A DNA stretch of 7,363 nucleotides from Deltaproteobacteria bacterium. GTDB taxonomy: Bacteria; Myxococcota_A; Polyangia; Polyangiales; Houyiibacteriaceae. Both the position numbers and the translations under genes were made by a program. Each line of letters starts with the position of its first letter. Position 1 is the first letter of the stretch. The stretch is taken from the NCBI GenBank assembly GCA_003647035.1, contig QMMB01000156.1, forward strand, positions 1-7,363, given 5' to 3'. Under the pieces are notes generated by a model. The model searched no databases. It was given only the letters and a program-made list of their open reading frames with translations, and had not been told where the DNA came from. Below, piece by piece: positions 5,172 through 7,363 of the stretch.

Positions 5172-6239
5172 GGTGGAGCTTTTTTCGGGTGTGTCGCTCG
5201 GGGCGGTCGCGTCTTCCTCGGGCTCCGGCTCGTGGCGCAGCAGGTCCTCGACACGTTCGAGAAGCTCTCCCTCGAAGTGAACGGAGAAGCGAGGCTCGAG
5301 GAGCTTCGTTCGGACGCGCCAAACCACCGGGTCCGCGGGGTCGCGCAGCACGACCGGCGCGGCCCCGGCGAGCACCCAAGGCGAGCTGAGTATCGCGTCG
5401 GTGAGCGCCAGGCGGACCTTCCCGGCGTCGTGATAGCCTTCGAGGCGTACCACGACCTCGTGCTCGGCGTCCGCGCCGGCGTCGTACACCATCGGTGCGC
5501 TTACCATGGCGCGGTTGGGCACCGTCAAGCGGTGACCCTGTCCGTCGCGCAGCCAAGTCGCGCGAAGCGATCGTCCCTCGACCGTCCCCTGGAAACCGTC
5601 TCCCGAGACCCACATGCCCTTCTTCACGCGGCGCTCGGCTGCCAAGATTCCTCCCGCGACCACGTCGGCGAAAAGATCTCGCACCGACCATCCGACGACC
5701 AAGGCGAGTATGGCCAGCGTCCAGAGAATCCACTCACGGCCGCCTGGTGCCAACCTGAGCACGATCGCCAGCAAAAGGCCGAGGCCGACCAGTCGCAGGA
5801 CGAAAACCAGAGCGCCTAGAATGCGCCGCAACGCGGTGTTGGTTGTGAGCCAAGTGCGGGCGCGCTCGGCGACGAACAATGCGACGCCAAGTCCGAGGAG
5901 TGAAAGGAAGAGAGCCAAGAGCGGATTCCGGTCTTCGACCGGCGGGGGCGCTGCAACCCGCGGGCTGGCTTTGGCGATCCAGCGTGGGGGCTCCGGAACG
6001 CGTTGACCGGTTCGAGCGTTCGGCTCGGGGGGTGCCGCCCCGTCGGACGCGCGCTTCCTCGGCGGAGTTGGAGGCTCTGCTTGTTCTTCCGGCGGACTCG
6101 GGCGCTGTGCCCTAGGCGCTCCCGCCGCAGAGTCGTGTCCCAACGGGTCGACCAACTGGGCCGCCGCTGGCGCCGCGATCGACGCGACGAGGAACACCGC
6201 CACGCCTGCGTGACGAAGTGCGATCATCAGAGCACCCAT
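5169..6239 (-). CDS. MscS-family mechanosensitive ion channel protein with signal peptide
   Basis: This is a predicted inner-membrane small-conductance mechanosensitive-type channel of 356 residues. It starts with a hydrophobic signal-like segment ending APAAAQ (about residues 5-28). A Pro/Ala/Arg-rich linker (about 35-100), probably periplasmic, follows. Hydrophobic helices lie near 106-124 and 139-162. A pore-helix-like segment (170-200) leads into the beta-domain, with GWSVRDLFADVVAGGILAA (183-201) and a LRDGQGHRLTVPN stretch (230-242) matching the MscS pattern of a polar 'G…VPN' strand. The C-terminus is acidic. Two starts are possible: ATG 6239, with a modest GGA upstream (used here), or ATG 6227, which would overlap the ATPase stop as TGATG. 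Either keeps the signal peptide. It follows the ATPase gene in one transcription unit. Its TAG stop lies on the boundary of the palindromic element. The ligand or stimulus is unknown. Confidence 0.85.
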   Translation of the reverse strand: MGALMIALRHAGVAVFLVASIAAPAAAQLVDPLGHDSAAGAPRAQRPSPPEEQAEPPTPPRKRASDGAAPPEPNARTGQRVPEPPRWIAKASPRVAAPPPVEDRNPLLALFLSLLGLGVALFVAERARTWLTTNTALRRILGALVFVLRLVGLGLLLAIVLRLAPGGREWILWTLAILALVVGWSVRDLFADVVAGGILAAERRVKKGMWVSGDGFQGTVEGRSLRATWLRDGQGHRLTVPNRAMVSAPMVYDAGADAEHEVVVRLEGYHDAGKVRLALTDAILSSPWVLAGAAPVVLRDPADPVVWRVRTKLLEPRFSVHFEGELLERVEDLLRHEPEPEEDATAPSDTPEKSST

Positions 6240-7363
6240 CCCCGTTCCGCGAGCACACGGCCTAGTACGCCTCGCAGGTGGACCGTGATCACGAACGCCC
6301 CCTCGTGCTCGTCGAGCAAACCGAGATGCGCGAGCCGGCTAAGCTGCGCTTGAGCCGTGTTGACGTCGAGCCTGAACAGTCGTGCCTGGCCGGCGGCGTC
6401 CATCCAACCCTCACGCGCGATCTGGTAGAGGTTCACCAAGATGTCGTCCGGAAGGCGCCTGACGCGGGCGTACGAAGAGGCCGGGATGGGCCCCACGTGT
6501 ACGATGTCGTCTTGGATCCCCCTGATCGAAGCCAGCCACAGTCGCAGCGCGTCGCGCACGAGACCGCCAGTCGCCTGGTGAAGCTCGTGGAAGTACTGAT
6601 CGTAGGGGCGGCGAATCCGGGTGGCACTTCGCGCGAACAGACCCTCGATCGGCGATCCGTCCCCGCGATCGAAGGAGTGCTCAAAGCCGCTCAAGCGGTG
6701 TCTAGCGATGACCGCCGCTTGTAGCTCTTGCTCGCTCAGTGGATCGAGTCGAATGGTTTCGGGGAACGCGTCCCGCAGTGGTGCGACCGTCGAGGCGAAG
6801 TTCCAGAACAGGACAGCGCCATGCGCCAACCAGCGGCGACGGCCCCCCTCTTCGATGATACCCTTGACGAAGCGGCGAAGCGGGTCGAAACCGCCGGGCG
6901 CCATCGAGAGCATCCAATGAAGCCCGTCGACGACGACCAGTTGACCTTCGGGTGCGTCCTGGAAGATCGCATCGACGTCTTCGACGCTCACCGGAGCGGT
7001 GAAGACGACTCGTTTCACGTTCTTCCAGCGTCGGCTTCGCACGATCGCGCTAGAGACCGCTGCCTTACCCACGCCGTCGACGCCGACCAGCGCAACGGAT
7101 CGCAGTCGCCCCTTCACTTCGCTCGAAAGCACGGCCTCCGCACGGCGGATCTCTTCGTCACGGCCAGTGAGAACGTCTCCGGCTTCCATCGTGTCGGCAG
7201 CAAAGAGCCGTCGGTAGACGAGCGGAAGGTCGGCGGCCACATTCGGCGCGGCGAACGTTTTGGCCGAGAGCTCTTCGGTCGGCAACGCTCCGGTGAGGCC
7301 AAGCCGCTCGCTCCAGCGCTCGAGGCGCTCTTCTCCGAACAACGCGCGGAGACCGCCACGTAA
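6227..7363 (-). CDS. AAA/STAND-like ATPase with C-terminal winged helix, 5'-truncated by window edge
   Basis: In the window 378 codons are open from the right edge to TGA at 6229-6227. The first candidate start inside is TTG at 7342, but the frame continues to the edge (…GGLRAL), so the true start is probably outside. Numbered from the edge, there is a GRDEEI box (67-72) as seen before AAA/ORC-type P-loops, a P-loop GVDGVGKA (94-101), a Walker B-like strand QLVVVDGLHW (141-150), an Asn at the end of the next core strand (188) as sensor 1, and a sensor 2-like GGLVRDALR (266-274). Residues about 303-377 look like a winged helix-turn-helix. The P-loop has Ala instead of Ser/Thr after Lys, and Walker B lacks an acidic residue after the Asp, so ATP hydrolysis may be weak or absent. 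It overlaps the MscS-type channel gene downstream, suggesting joint function. The specific role is not recognised. Confidence 0.75.
   Translation of the reverse strand, partial: LRGGLRALFGEERLERWSERLGLTGALPTEELSAKTFAAPNVAADLPLVYRRLFAADTMEAGDVLTGRDEEIRRAEAVLSSEVKGRLRSVALVGVDGVGKAAVSSAIVRSRRWKNVKRVVFTAPVSVEDVDAIFQDAPEGQLVVVDGLHWMLSMAPGGFDPLRRFVKGIIEEGGRRRWLAHGAVLFWNFASTVAPLRDAFPETIRLDPLSEQELQAAVIARHRLSGFEHSFDRGDGSPIEGLFARSATRIRRPYDQYFHELHQATGGLVRDALRLWLASIRGIQDDIVHVGPIPASSYARVRRLPDDILVNLYQIAREGWMDAAGQARLFRLDVNTAQAQLSRLAHLGLLDEHEGAFVITVHLRGVLGRVLAERGWVL

Noticed and set aside
5171..5190. T6 run (5180-5185) as an intrinsic terminator for fni
   Set aside because: No GC-rich stem ends directly before the T-run, and it lies inside the channel coding region, where it encodes Lys-Ser on the other strand.
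5077..5733. Arg-rich minus-strand frame overlapping the channel gene in another phase
   Set aside because: Low-complexity, Arg/Gly-rich composition typical of a shadow frame; the channel frame has membrane helices and MscS beta-domain motifs.
1..7363. tRNA, rRNA, CRISPR array or transposase gene
   Set aside because: No cloverleaf-like segment, regularly spaced direct repeats, ribosomal RNA sequence or DDE transposase motifs were seen on reading both strands.

Overview
The window is a compact, gene-dense stretch of high-G+C bacterial DNA. No protein closely tied to one taxon is present, so the organism is an inference. A full GHMP-kinase mevalonate branch plus type 2 IPP isomerase and a polyprenyl synthetase, in GC-rich DNA with Ala/Arg/Pro-rich proteins, would fit a myxobacterium-like (Myxococcota) lineage. 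Other GC-rich mevalonate-using bacteria are not excluded.

Layout. Four genes on the minus strand form a tight operon, read right to left from about 3931: a short-chain polyprenyl diphosphate synthase (2909-3931), mevalonate kinase (2013-2909), diphosphomevalonate decarboxylase (1027-2016) and phosphomevalonate kinase (98-1030, GTG start). A fifth gene, a small membrane protein, starts at 81 and runs off the left edge. The junctions overlap by 1 nt (TGATG), 4 nt (ATGA) and 4 nt (GTGA), followed by a 16-nt gap, which points to translational coupling. The type 2 isopentenyl-diphosphate isomerase (fni, 4008-5048) is transcribed divergently on the plus strand. The 76-bp gap between them carries weak promoter-like boxes and a perfect 6-bp inverted repeat.

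Together these genes convert mevalonate to IPP, interconvert IPP and DMAPP, and condense them to a prenyl diphosphate. The upstream enzymes, HMG-CoA synthase and HMG-CoA reductase, are not in the window.

Right of fni is a second minus-strand unit: a 5'-truncated AAA/STAND-like ATPase with a C-terminal winged helix (6227-7363) followed, with overlap, by a signal-peptide-bearing MscS-type channel (5169-6239).

Between the convergent ends of fni and the channel gene lies the most unusual object here: a roughly 122-bp imperfect palindrome flanked by TA on both sides (5046-5171). Its two ends supply the final G of the TAG stop codons of both neighbouring genes. It looks like a MITE-type element inserted at a TA dinucleotide, or a long bidirectional terminator hairpin, or both. 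No rRNA, tRNA, CRISPR array or transposase gene was seen.
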